This document shows positions 1 to 8,897 of a stretch of 38,460 nucleotides of DNA, in pieces. Numbering within the stretch: position 1 is the stretch's first letter; the number at the start of each line of letters is the position of its first letter. Position numbers and translations under genes: made by a program. The stretch covers positions 1 to 38,460 of the forward strand of contig CALGKA010000060.1 in NCBI GenBank assembly GCA_937927895.1. The letters are read 5' to 3'. Source of the stretch: an uncultured Granulosicoccaceae bacterium. Lineage in GTDB: Bacteria > Pseudomonadota > Gammaproteobacteria > Granulosicoccales > Granulosicoccaceae. The notes below the pieces were generated by a model, which was not told the origin of the DNA, did not search any database, and was given only the letters and a program-made list of their open reading frames with translations.

Positions 1-145
1 ATCCATAAACGAACGCTACTGCGGTTGCCCCAGGCACGCAATCTTTTACCGACTACATGTAGTTATTTAGAATGACTAAACGCCTACATGTAGTAGGCAA
101 AATCTCACGCACCTGGAACAACCTCGCTACGCGCTGTTTATGGAT
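1..145. repeat. Long imperfect palindrome, MITE-like or structured intergenic element
   Basis: The segment folds back on itself. The first ten bases (ATCCATAAAC) are the exact reverse complement of bases 136-145. Inner matches include CCAGG at 20s-30s against the 111-115 region and ACTACATGTAG (52-62) against CTACATGTAGT (84-94). The centre is TTTAG / five-base loop / CTAAA at 66-80. Many arm mismatches are transitions that would be G-U pairs in a minus-strand transcript. There is no coding capacity. The left end coincides with the window edge, so the element may extend further and no target duplication can be checked. Confidence 0.7.
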
Positions 146-240
146 GGGCACTAATTAGCGAAACAATTTTCAAAAGACCGGTACGCGATAGCTTTTATAT
201 ATTGAGTTAAAGCTGAATTGTATTGGTGAAAATATTCACA

Positions 241-269
241 TTGATTCTTGTCGCTCCGAAGTTTATCTT
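241..269 (+). promoter_or_regulatory. Candidate sigma70 promoter for the repeat lipoprotein gene
   Basis: A TTGATT hexamer (241-246) is followed by a 17-base spacer and TATCTT (264-269). This would start transcription about 45 bases before the ATG at 321. It is a visual match only. Confidence 0.35.
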
Positions 270-320
270 CGCAGACAACGGTAATGCCCGATTTTGTTCT
301 GTCGTTCAACAAGGAAAGTG

Positions 321-2774
321 ATGAATATTCGAAGTGGAATCTTTAGCTCAATTGTACTTATCCCAAGTTTGTTTTTCTTGATAGCTTGCGGGGGAGGGGG
401 CAGTGATGACGATTCGCAGGATCCCAATGTGGATGATCAAATAATTTCAAGTCCGACACCGGATACTGATACGACAACAGAACCAGATACAACAGTAGAA
501 CCAGATACAACAATAGAACCGGATACAACAGTTGAGCCAGATCCAACAGTAGAACCAGATCCAACAGTCGATCCTGTCGATGGCGACCAATCGAGCAATA
601 GCGCAGGAGATTCGTTCATTATTGCAGAGTTCGGCGCGACTCCAAATGTCGTTATGATTGATCAGCCGGCCTCTTTTAGTTGGCAAATTAGCGGTTCCGA
701 CCTGGTCGGATTACGTTGCACTATTGATGTCGACGGTAACGGTAGCGCAGACATTACGGTCGAAAGTTGTGTCAGTGGTCAGTCAGTTGAAAATATTTAT
801 CTCGTTCCTGGCAGCTACGAACCTGTCTTGACTGTTCAGAATAGCGATGGATTGGAGGCAGTTCGAACCGCAGCGGTGACAGTGTTACCCGTGCAAGTGA
901 ATTTGGCAGTGGCAGAGACGGCAGTGGCCGGGCAGCGTCTGCGTTATGAATTTACCGTTAGTAATGTCTCGCAGGTTCCGGTTAACAATATCCGTTTGCT
1001 TTATCGTGTGCCAACTGGCCTGACATTTAACAACAGAGATGATGCTACTCCCGATGCAGGAAATTGTTTTACCTGTGCTGATGGAGCTGAAGCACTATGG
1101 CAGTTTGATTCCATAGCAGCAGGTGCCAGCCGCACGATTGTTCTTAATGCGTTAGTGCTTGATAGTGTTGCCGGGGGAAGCCTGATAGAGGGGAAAATAG
1201 ATGTTTCAGCGGATGGAATTAGTGCGGTAATTAGTCAGGAGCAGGCGGTGCTTATCGAAAACCGGCCGCTTGCATCGCTTGGTATAAGTGCTTCGCGAGA
1301 TCCGGTAGTTGCCGGGGACGAACTTCAGTACAACGTGTATGTGGGTAACACCAGCAGTGGAAATGTTGCAAACATAGAGCTGCGCACACAGTTACCACGC
1401 GGCGCGGTGGCGAGTAATATTAGTGATGGTGGCTTAATAGACGCTACTAGCGGTGAGGTGGTTTGGAGTCTTGCACAGTTGCCCGTGTTACAAACGCGCG
1501 AGCTTACTATGACGGTCTCGGTGCCTGCCGATGTAGTGCCGGGTCAGATTTTAAAAGTCAGAACAGCTCTTACCCATGATGGCGGCATTGACCTTGATGC
1601 AGCCAGGACTGAAGTCGTTACTGTTGTTGAGCAAAAACCAACCCTTGAGGTAAGCATAGTGCCGTTAGCAAGCCCGGTAGCTGCGGGTGGTCGCTTAAAT
1701 TATCAAATAACCGTCAGTAACACCGGCTTAGTACCCGCGACCAATGTCGGCATACTACTGTATACGCCATCTGGGGTTTCATTTTCAAACAGGGATGATG
1801 TTTTCCCCGATGCTAACGGCTGTTTCACTTGCAATGAAGGATCTGAGGCGTCATGGAGGTATGAGTCTATGCCTGCAGGTTCCAGTGAAACTATTATTGT
1901 TAATGCTGAAGTATTGAGTAGCGTGCAAGGTGGGAGCCTGATTGACTCAATGTTTTTTATATCGGCTGATAATCTGGCTGGTTACATTACCAGGCTCAGG
2001 GTGGATGGGGTATACAACAGCCCTACCTCTCAGTTGGCTATCAGTTCTTCGGTTGAACCTGCTGTAGCGGGGCAGCAAGTAGTATTAACAGTTGATGCAG
2101 GAAATATCTCCAGTGATGATTTGAACAATGCGGTTATGCAGCTAGATATTCCGGTCGGTGTAACGGTAAGTTCCATCAGTGGCGCTGGAGTGCAGTCAGG
2201 TACCAATGGTTCAATTATATGGCCTTCACAAACTCTGCCTGTGCTTGAAGGCGTCAGCCATAGCGTTACTATGGCGACCCCGGGTGATGCTATATCTGGA
2301 CAGATTCTCGAGTATCGTGGTGTTCTGCAAAGTGATGGCGGGCCAGTAATTGATTCGACCGCAGAACAGGTCATTACCATTTCAGGCAACACACCACCTT
2401 TGAAGGTATCCATTCTGCCAGCGTCATCGTCAGTCTCTGCTAGTGAGCGCTTACGTTACGAATTTCGAATAAGCAACGAATCTTTGATTCCCGTTACCAA
2501 TGTGTTTTTGTTGTACCGACTTCCAGCAGGCCTGTCATTCAACAACAGGGATGATGCCGAGCCGGACGCGAATGGGTGCTTTACTTGTCAGGAGGGCTCT
2601 GAAGCATTTTGGCGATATCCGTCTATTGCAGCCGGGGAAACTGTTTCAATTGATGTGAATGCAAATGTAAGCACTCAAATTCAGGCGGGAAGCCTTTTGA
2701 TTGCAGATATTGTTGTTGGTGGTGATTCAGTTAGTGACACCGTAAGACTCTCACAAGTTGTTGTGGTTGATTAG
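321..2774 (+). CDS. Lipoprotein with acidic repeat linker, PKD-like domain and five DUF11-type repeats
   Basis: Predicted secreted lipoprotein of 817 residues, probably on the cell surface. The start at 321 is preceded by AAGGAAAG with close spacing; an upstream in-frame codon at 294 is possible but has no such site. The N-terminus is a hydrophobic signal ending in a lipobox (LIAC, Cys23) followed by Gly-rich and Asp-rich sequence. A Thr/Glu/Pro/Asp hexapeptide linker follows, then a PKD-like segment (about 100-190) with an Asp-rich DVDGNG motif. Five immunoglobulin-like repeats of about 120 residues come next in an alternating A-B-A-B-A order. The three A repeats share NRDD..PD....CFTC, giving a conserved Cys pair; the B repeats lack it. 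DUF11-type repeats occur in bacterial adhesins and envelope proteins. The exact role is unknown. A terminator follows the gene. Confidence 0.8.
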   Translation: MNIRSGIFSSIVLIPSLFFLIACGGGGSDDDSQDPNVDDQIISSPTPDTDTTTEPDTTVEPDTTIEPDTTVEPDPTVEPDPTVDPVDGDQSSNSAGDSFIIAEFGATPNVVMIDQPASFSWQISGSDLVGLRCTIDVDGNGSADITVESCVSGQSVENIYLVPGSYEPVLTVQNSDGLEAVRTAAVTVLPVQVNLAVAETAVAGQRLRYEFTVSNVSQVPVNNIRLLYRVPTGLTFNNRDDATPDAGNCFTCADGAEALWQFDSIAAGASRTIVLNALVLDSVAGGSLIEGKIDVSADGISAVISQEQAVLIENRPLASLGISASRDPVVAGDELQYNVYVGNTSSGNVANIELRTQLPRGAVASNISDGGLIDATSGEVVWSLAQLPVLQTRELTMTVSVPADVVPGQILKVRTALTHDGGIDLDAARTEVVTVVEQKPTLEVSIVPLASPVAAGGRLNYQITVSNTGLVPATNVGILLYTPSGVSFSNRDDVFPDANGCFTCNEGSEASWRYESMPAGSSETIIVNAEVLSSVQGGSLIDSMFFISADNLAGYITRLRVDGVYNSPTSQLAISSSVEPAVAGQQVVLTVDAGNISSDDLNNAVMQLDIPVGVTVSSISGAGVQSGTNGSIIWPSQTLPVLEGVSHSVTMATPGDAISGQILEYRGVLQSDGGPVIDSTAEQVITISGNTPPLKVSILPASSSVSASERLRYEFRISNESLIPVTNVFLLYRLPAGLSFNNRDDAEPDANGCFTCQEGSEAFWRYPSIAAGETVSIDVNANVSTQIQAGSLLIADIVVGGDSVSDTVRLSQVVVVD
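471..578 (+). repeat. Six 18-bp coding tandem repeats
   Basis: Six consecutive 18-base units encode hexapeptides of the form T/P-T-x-E/D-P-D/V just after the lipoprotein anchor. The units differ by a few substitutions. They form an extended acidic linker and could vary in copy number by slippage. Confidence 0.8.
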
Positions 2775-2804
2775 ATTTACCCAATGCTTAAGTTCTGTGA
2801 ATAA

Positions 2805-2834
2805 CGGCTATCAATAGATAGCCGCTTTATTTTT
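2805..2834 (+). terminator. Rho-independent terminator after the repeat lipoprotein gene
   Basis: A perfect 8-bp stem (CGGCTATC / GATAGCCG) with a four-base loop is followed by CTTTATTTTT. It lies 31 bases after the stop codon and between two convergent genes, so it may also act weakly on the opposite strand. Confidence 0.8.
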
Positions 2835-2929
2835 CATAGCGGTTGCATGCATCGTTATAAATCGTGAACGTATCTTTATGTTCTTGATGATTATGGTGTG
2901 AGCATGTCAAGGCTTACCCTATCTGGTTG

Positions 2930-5899
2930 CTATGGCCAGTTGCTTACGCCGTCCAGTGGCACGCGTTGCCCGTCAAAACCTTCGCCTTTGCAGTAGCCAT
3001 CGCCGCTGCTGATATAGAAATAGCCAGAGACCGGAGGGTATCCTTTTGCATCTACCTGCGTCGCAACCTGATCAGAGATCGGTATTGCCCAGGCATTAAG
3101 GTAGTGGCGCCAATCAAGGTCTGTAGCGACCCCAAGTGCTATAAGTAACCAGTCGTTGGGAGCTAACTCTTTTGCTTGTGTCCGGCTGTACTGGCTCATG
3201 CCAAGTGAAGATTGCTTTGCATCCCACTGTTCGTCTGATCTAACAGCGCGCGCGAACTCTCGTTCAAAAATGTGCAATCTTGCCAGTAAATGCCAACCAT
3301 CAAGCAATGCATTATGATCTTCAGCGGCCATCATCATTTGGACTATCATTGCAGCGCCATGAGACCAATGGTTCGTGTCCCACAGGTTCTGTTGAATATA
3401 GGCTTGTTGATTGGTGGCATTTGACCCAGCCTGCAATACATTGAACATTTCCTGAAACGGCAGGCTTTGACACTCAGGGTCACCACCAGTCTTTTGATAG
3501 TATTGTGATTTCGTGTAGTAAGAATAGTGATTGGTTGAGGCGTGACCTGGCCATCCTGTAAAGCGTAGTCGGCTTTTTTCAAGTCCGTGGCCAAGCTCAT
3601 GCAGATCACCATGGCCGAGTGGATCAAATGACCAATAGGCATCATACGGATTGCCGCTGCATCCGTAGCCGCAAGTCGCCTGGTCTGCATTCATGTGTTT
3701 TACTTTATCAATGCTGTCGACGGTAAAGCCTTTGTTTTCTGCGAAGTCGTGAATTTCTGCGACTGTATCAATACCCGGGCCCTGAAACCCTGCCAGCACA
3801 TGTGGATAGTTGTGCAGATACTCCATCGTTGCTGAAGCCAATGCTTCAGTGTCCCCCCATTTGCTGTTATTAACGGACTCATTCATTTTACTAACAGTTG
3901 AATGAACCTCAAAGCCGGGTGTTACCATTTCCGCCCAATCGTAGTGTGAATCAATAAGTTGTTGTGCGAACTTTAGTTGGTCTTCGGCGCTACTCCAGTG
4001 AGGATGCTCACCAACGTTCTGAAAGCGTAGCGTTACAGGCAAATCATTCTTACTGAATGCCACCTGGACTGGCCCGCCGTATGGGCTGGTTAAATAAATT
4101 GTCTCACCCGCGGCAATAGATACTGTTGGGCTTTTGAGAAACTTGGGACGGTTATAGCCATCAGTGGCCCATTGATGACTAGACCCGGATCGCTGCGTAT
4201 TTATAAAGATCTCAACCTCTACGTCCATAAGATCTGTGCGGCTAACGAGCATTGTCTTTCCGGGTAGGGCATAGACACCGGCCGACCGAAAGGGCTGCTT
4301 GCTTTCAAATGTGATCGATCTATTGACGGGTATAATATGATCAAACTCACTACGACTGAAGTTGCCCAGATCTGGTTGAGTCGGATTTTTTTCTCTGGAG
4401 TAATAAACAGCATGATCAGCAAAGTAGCTAGCGAGAAATACATTGTCATCAGTGGTATTTTTATCCATAGGGAATACCGTGTTTTGACGCATGCGATCAC
4501 CGGTTAATGCCAACAATCTTGTTAAGGTGCTTCCTTCCTCTTTAAATATATCGCGGTTACTCTTGTCCAACGCATTCATAATAGAACGCACAGCCAGCGC
4601 ACCTTCTTCAAAATTACTACGTAGTCCAGGTACCGTGCTGCAGTCTTCATCTGTGCACTGACTCCAGTCAAACTGATAATCACGTGCAAGAAGATGCTCA
4701 AGCAGAGTTTTAATGGCTGTGATATTTTCCGGTGTCTTCCCGATATAACGGGTTATATCAAAGTCGGAAAGCTGCAAGCGTTTCCAGTAGTTATCCCACT
4801 CGTAGCCAATGTTCAGCTCAGTGAGCAACGCCGAACCGAGTTCCGTGATTCCTCCGTCGTGATGCATATAGAGAACCGGTATCCCGGTGCTCATGGCGTT
4901 TCGGACGGTAGTCGCTATATTGTCCGCTGAGCTGTTCTCATTAAGCACCTGCGAAATAATAAGCAGATCGGTTGATGTTGTCAGGCACTGTTGAAGTTGT
5001 TCGTCATCACAGGAATCCTGATCATTGTAACTAACGTTGGTCGTGAGTTTCTCGTCTAACCATTTACGGGTGGCTGATTCATCCGGGAAATAGTGACTAT
5101 TGTCCATATGAGCGATAACAACTTCCAGTGGATCACTATCAGATGGTTTCAACTCGGTGAGCCAGTCGATACTGTTACGCAGAAACTGATGCATCTGATC
5201 ACCAACCAGCTCCGGATTGCGCTGGCTGTTGCGCATCGGGTTGCTACCCAGTGCCATATAGCGTGTGGTAGAGCCGCTCTCGCTATAATCTCCGGCTATT
5301 GCGATGCTCTTCTCGTAGACGGTTTTCGAAGTTGCCGTAACACTATTAGTGAATAAAACGCCTGTATTGATTCCATAGCTTGGAATCAACATGGCAGCGT
5401 CATGAGTAGGGTCCCAGTTAACTGTGGTTATACTGTGCTCGTTAGTGGTGTTGTCATGGTTTAGAGCAAAGATTCTACGTATGTCGTTATCAAAACGCGT
5501 GCGATCGTTTTCTATTTGCTCTATCGCAGCCGTTACAAGATCGTCGGCTTTTTCAACCACAAGGGCATCACCGGTACGCAAAGCAAGTGATACTGTAGAT
5601 TCTGCAAACTCGTTGTTGTTGCTAATTTGATCCGTATCTGGATTGCCATTGGGCTGATTACTTATCTCGCTTGCAGTTACGGGTAGTGTTTCTGCTGTGC
5701 TATGTTGAGTCTCTTCTATAGGTTGCATTGCGTCTTGCGATTCAAGAGATTCGGCCCCACAACCGTGCAAGAAAGAGGATAGCGCTACTATTGCTCCGCA
5801 AATAAGTCCATTTAATCCACTCGATCCGTGCAATTGTTTCCCCATGCATAAAGCAAAAGCCATGTTATCGACCGGTTTGACGTGACTCTGAGCAAACAT
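2930..5899 (-). CDS. IMPa-like (M60/M88-type) lipoprotein zinc metalloprotease
   Basis: Large predicted zinc metallopeptidase of about 989 residues. The catalytic motif HELGH lies around residue 767 and is followed by a stretch (GLEKSRLRF.GW.GH...N.YSYY.KSQYY) that I recognise as characteristic of Pseudomonas IMPa, an enzyme that cleaves O-glycosylated proteins. The N-terminus carries a hydrophobic segment ending LHGC, a likely lipobox, so the protein is probably anchored to a membrane. Start choice is uncertain: GTG at 5902 and ATG at 5899 are adjacent, and internal Met codons 13 and 19 residues further in would give a more usual signal peptide length. None has a clear ribosome binding site. 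The gene lies alone, convergent with the repeat lipoprotein gene, and is separated by 164 bases from the ABC gene upstream. The family assignment is firm; the substrate is inferred. Confidence 0.85.
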   Translation of the reverse strand: MFAQSHVKPVDNMAFALCMGKQLHGSSGLNGLICGAIVALSSFLHGCGAESLESQDAMQPIEETQHSTAETLPVTASEISNQPNGNPDTDQISNNNEFAESTVSLALRTGDALVVEKADDLVTAAIEQIENDRTRFDNDIRRIFALNHDNTTNEHSITTVNWDPTHDAAMLIPSYGINTGVLFTNSVTATSKTVYEKSIAIAGDYSESGSTTRYMALGSNPMRNSQRNPELVGDQMHQFLRNSIDWLTELKPSDSDPLEVVIAHMDNSHYFPDESATRKWLDEKLTTNVSYNDQDSCDDEQLQQCLTTSTDLLIISQVLNENSSADNIATTVRNAMSTGIPVLYMHHDGGITELGSALLTELNIGYEWDNYWKRLQLSDFDITRYIGKTPENITAIKTLLEHLLARDYQFDWSQCTDEDCSTVPGLRSNFEEGALAVRSIMNALDKSNRDIFKEEGSTLTRLLALTGDRMRQNTVFPMDKNTTDDNVFLASYFADHAVYYSREKNPTQPDLGNFSRSEFDHIIPVNRSITFESKQPFRSAGVYALPGKTMLVSRTDLMDVEVEIFINTQRSGSSHQWATDGYNRPKFLKSPTVSIAAGETIYLTSPYGGPVQVAFSKNDLPVTLRFQNVGEHPHWSSAEDQLKFAQQLIDSHYDWAEMVTPGFEVHSTVSKMNESVNNSKWGDTEALASATMEYLHNYPHVLAGFQGPGIDTVAEIHDFAENKGFTVDSIDKVKHMNADQATCGYGCSGNPYDAYWSFDPLGHGDLHELGHGLEKSRLRFTGWPGHASTNHYSYYTKSQYYQKTGGDPECQSLPFQEMFNVLQAGSNATNQQAYIQQNLWDTNHWSHGAAMIVQMMMAAEDHNALLDGWHLLARLHIFEREFARAVRSDEQWDAKQSSLGMSQYSRTQAKELAPNDWLLIALGVATDLDWRHYLNAWAIPISDQVATQVDAKGYPPVSGYFYISSGDGYCKGEGFDGQRVPLDGVSNWP

Positions 5900-6066
5900 C
5901 ACTGTGACATTGCCGAAATCTGACTCGTGTGGCGCTGAAGAAGGCTCGCAACAACCCTTTAAGTCAAGACACTATTTTGCCGGAATACATCTGTGACACA
6001 ACTCACATTCATTCGCTGGACAATGCCCAGCGCAATCACAACGGTGTTTTGGTTATATATTGGCGA

Positions 6067-7929
6067 CTATAAAAAACCACCCGACTGACGAGACCACAGT
6101 GATGCATAGCGGCCACCGTTGCTCACCAGTTCTTTATGAGTGCCGGTCTCTACAATTTGACCGTCTTCGATCACAACCAGTCGGTCCATGGCAGAGATAG
6201 TAGACAGTCGATGTGCTATCGCTATAACAGTTTTACCGGTCATTAGATCTTGCAAGCTTGCTTGTATGGCAGCCTCTACCTCTGAATCAAGTGCAGAAGT
6301 GGCCTCATCTAAAACTAGAATGGGTGCATCTTTTAATAATACCCTGGCGATTGCTATGCGTTGTCTTTGACCGCCGGAGAGTTTAACGCCTCGCTCTCCC
6401 ACGTAGGCATCTAATCCACGGCGGCCTTTTGAGTCTTGCAGGTTTTGTAGAAAATCCCATGCGTGAGCCTTGCGTGCTGCATCGTTTATTTGTGCCTCGC
6501 TTGCATCGGGCCTGGCAAACGCAATATTTTCACGAATGGATCGATGCAATAAAGCGGTGTCTTGTGTGACCATGCCTATCGACGATCGTAGTGATGACTG
6601 CGTTACTTTAGCGATTGACTGTTGGTCAATTTCTATTGAACCGCTATCGAGGTCATAAAGGCGCAGCAGTAGATTAACCAGTGTGGATTTACCTGCACCG
6701 GATGGGCCTACCAGACCTATCTTTTCGCCTGCAGAAATAGTTAAGGAAAACTTATCTATTACTGCAGCTGTATTAGGGTTATCAGTTGATAGATTGTTAG
6801 CATCAAGACTTCGACCGTAGTTAAAGCAGACATCTTTAAATTCAATCTGACCATGCTTTACCAACAGTTCTGATGCATTCGGTTCGTCCATTAATGTTAC
6901 CGGCAGCGCCACACTATTCATTGAATCTTGTGCCTGACCTAAGTTTCTAAACAAGCCGTTTACTTGCCCAAGAAACCTGTTGGCTAACAGGTTTAGGCGT
7001 AACACCAGCCCCATGGCAAAGGCAATCTCGCCGACTGACATCTCGCCCCGTTGCCATTGAGTGAGTGTAAGATAGCCTACTCCAATCAACATACAGGAGT
7101 TATTAGCGATCACGGAGATACGCAACTTTGCAATGGTGCGGCCGAACTGTCTGACTTTGTCAATCAAGCCTTTTAAACCCTCGGCGACAAATACATCTTC
7201 ACGTTCAGGCTGACTGTCTATTTTAATTAAATTGATGTTGGAGTAACTATCTACCAGTCGACCGGTCAGTATTGATTTGGCATCGGCCACTTGCCGTGCA
7301 TTAACACGCACGGCAGGTACATATCGAAATAGGATTAGTGAGTATACGCAGACCCAGAAAATCAGAAACACGGTTAAACGCTGATCGAGTTCTAGAAACA
7401 GGATCAGTGTGCTAACCACATACAAGATGATCAGCCAGACGGTATCGAGCAGTGTAATTAAAAAGTCGGTGACAGCCTGGCCCGACTGGATAACCTTGGT
7501 GGCAATTCGCCCTGCAAAGTCATTTTGAAAATAACTGATACTTTGTCGCGAAACATTGCGGTGCGACTGCCACCTAATAAGATTAAAAACCGATGGCCCG
7601 ACGGTTTGTTCGATTAATAAAATACCGAGCGCCATGATCAACACTCGAAGGACCCCTATAAACAACACCATCCACACGAAGGTTTTCCAGTGATCAGCAA
7701 ATACGGTGTCAACACTTGCGCCATCCAGCAAGTCAACCACCGTACCGATAAAGCCAAACATTGATATTTCGATCCATGCCTGCAAACCACCAAACACCAG
7801 TACCGCAAAAAATACCCACGGCGCTTGCGCCGCAAAATAGAGAATAAAGCGGATCACAGAGCCGCCGGGCGGGCGCTCCGAAGCAGCTGGTTTGAAGGGA
7901 TCAATGATATTTTCAAAAAAAGAGAACAT
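6067..7929 (-). CDS. ABC exporter, fused permease and ATPase
   Basis: 620-residue half-transporter of the MsbA/multidrug exporter type. The N-terminal half has about six membrane segments. The C-terminal half is an ATPase with Walker A GPSGAGKST (about 408-416), signature LSGGQRQR, Walker B ILVLDEATSALD and H-loop AHRLST, all intact. It would work as a homodimer or pair with a partner in the inner membrane. It sits 215 bases downstream of the NRPS A'-PCP gene on the same strand, so it may be the distal gene of that operon or have its own promoter. Export of, or self-protection from, the NRPS product is the contextual guess. It could also be an unrelated multidrug or lipid exporter. Confidence 0.88.
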   Translation of the reverse strand: MFSFFENIIDPFKPAASERPPGGSVIRFILYFAAQAPWVFFAVLVFGGLQAWIEISMFGFIGTVVDLLDGASVDTVFADHWKTFVWMVLFIGVLRVLIMALGILLIEQTVGPSVFNLIRWQSHRNVSRQSISYFQNDFAGRIATKVIQSGQAVTDFLITLLDTVWLIILYVVSTLILFLELDQRLTVFLIFWVCVYSLILFRYVPAVRVNARQVADAKSILTGRLVDSYSNINLIKIDSQPEREDVFVAEGLKGLIDKVRQFGRTIAKLRISVIANNSCMLIGVGYLTLTQWQRGEMSVGEIAFAMGLVLRLNLLANRFLGQVNGLFRNLGQAQDSMNSVALPVTLMDEPNASELLVKHGQIEFKDVCFNYGRSLDANNLSTDNPNTAAVIDKFSLTISAGEKIGLVGPSGAGKSTLVNLLLRLYDLDSGSIEIDQQSIAKVTQSSLRSSIGMVTQDTALLHRSIRENIAFARPDASEAQINDAARKAHAWDFLQNLQDSKGRRGLDAYVGERGVKLSGGQRQRIAIARVLLKDAPILVLDEATSALDSEVEAAIQASLQDLMTGKTVIAIAHRLSTISAMDRLVVIEDGQIVETGTHKELVSNGGRYASLWSRQSGGFL

Positions 7930-8144
7930 GCTGCTTACGGTGGCCTGCAGTGTTTTAAACGGTTAGTGCGAGATAAAGTTACGTAAACAAGACTACCAGT
8001 GATCGATGCTGTACGAATAGAATATGTTGGCTCTGGTATAAATTAAGTATTCGTCGTGGGAAGGTTAGGGCGGATTACGCAATAGTACTTCGTTTGTTTT
8101 ATTGCCTGTCTGCACATTAAGAAAATATTATATAACCACTTCTA

Positions 8145-8897
8145 TCAGTCAAAACTGCTTAGAAAACTATCTAACTCTTCTTCATTGAGTCCAGAACTAT
8201 CAAACGGTGACTTTTCTGAGCGAGTCGCTTTGTCCTTGTCTGAAATGGTGGGCTCTGCTTTAATTTTCGAGCATTTTGGCACTATGTCAGCAATAGTTTG
8301 ACTCTCTGAAACTGCGATAAGGTCTAGTTTATATCCCGCTTCTCGCATTTTGGCCACGAATTGTATGGCTGTTATGGAATCGCCACCGATTTCAAAGAAA
8401 TTGTCGTCTGCTCTTATATCATCCATCAACATGATCCGACCCAGAACCTCGGTTAATTTAGAGAGCGTTTCAGTGCTGATCTTGTCTGCGTCGATGCCGT
8501 CGGTTTTGTTGGCGGATACTGATACGGTTTTAGTCACCATGCTATTGTGTAGTTTCTTAAGCTCTGTATAAGCAATTTTTCCATTCGGCAGTGTCGGAAA
8601 ACAATTGACGGGTATATATTGGCTCGGTCGCATATGAACCGGAAGCAGTTCTTCACAGTGACGCCTTAATTCATCAATATCAACGCCGTTAATCACTTCA
8701 CTGTTGGTAAATTCTATGTCTGTGCCTGTAGGTGTTTTTGTCAAATAGTAGGCAACCAGAATTTTCCGCTCAGGTGTAGGTGTCTGTTTTTCTGCAGCGG
8801 CGATGACGGGGTCTGAAGGTGAAGTTACTTCAGGCAACTGTTGCAGGAGTAGCTCTAGTTCCAGATCTGTCAGTTGATTGAGTCGATCTTTGATCAT
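8145..8897 (-). CDS. NRPS fragment: adenylation C-terminal subdomain plus PCP (split module)
   Basis: A 250-residue protein with only the last part of an adenylation domain and a carrier domain. It opens with a leucine-rich helix-like stretch (LNQLTDLELELLLQQL), then a segment like the A-domain C-terminal subdomain (ILVAYY, LPVHMRPSQY, and the A10 motif LPNGK with catalytic Lys about 107), then a PCP with DNFFEIGGDS (phosphopantetheine Ser about 174). It ends in a short acidic tail (NEEELDSFLSSFD) resembling a docking helix. The ATG overlaps the previous stop as TGATG, which argues for translational coupling; a TTG 39 bases upstream is the alternative. It must complement the A core encoded by 9672-12581 in trans, because on its own it cannot bind substrate. 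Confidence 0.85.
   Translation of the reverse strand: MIKDRLNQLTDLELELLLQQLPEVTSPSDPVIAAAEKQTPTPERKILVAYYLTKTPTGTDIEFTNSEVINGVDIDELRRHCEELLPVHMRPSQYIPVNCFPTLPNGKIAYTELKKLHNSMVTKTVSVSANKTDGIDADKISTETLSKLTEVLGRIMLMDDIRADDNFFEIGGDSITAIQFVAKMREAGYKLDLIAVSESQTIADIVPKCSKIKAEPTISDKDKATRSEKSPFDSSGLNEEELDSFLSSFD

Noticed and set aside
1..145. Integron attC site
   Set aside because: The size and palindromic form would fit, but the ends (ATCCATAAAC / GTTTATGGAT) do not match the RYYYAAC and GTTRRRY core sites, and no integrase or cassette array is present.
358..686. Minus-strand open frames rich in Leu/Tyr/Val/Ser repeats
   Set aside because: These are mirror images of the hexapeptide repeat region of the lipoprotein gene on the other strand.
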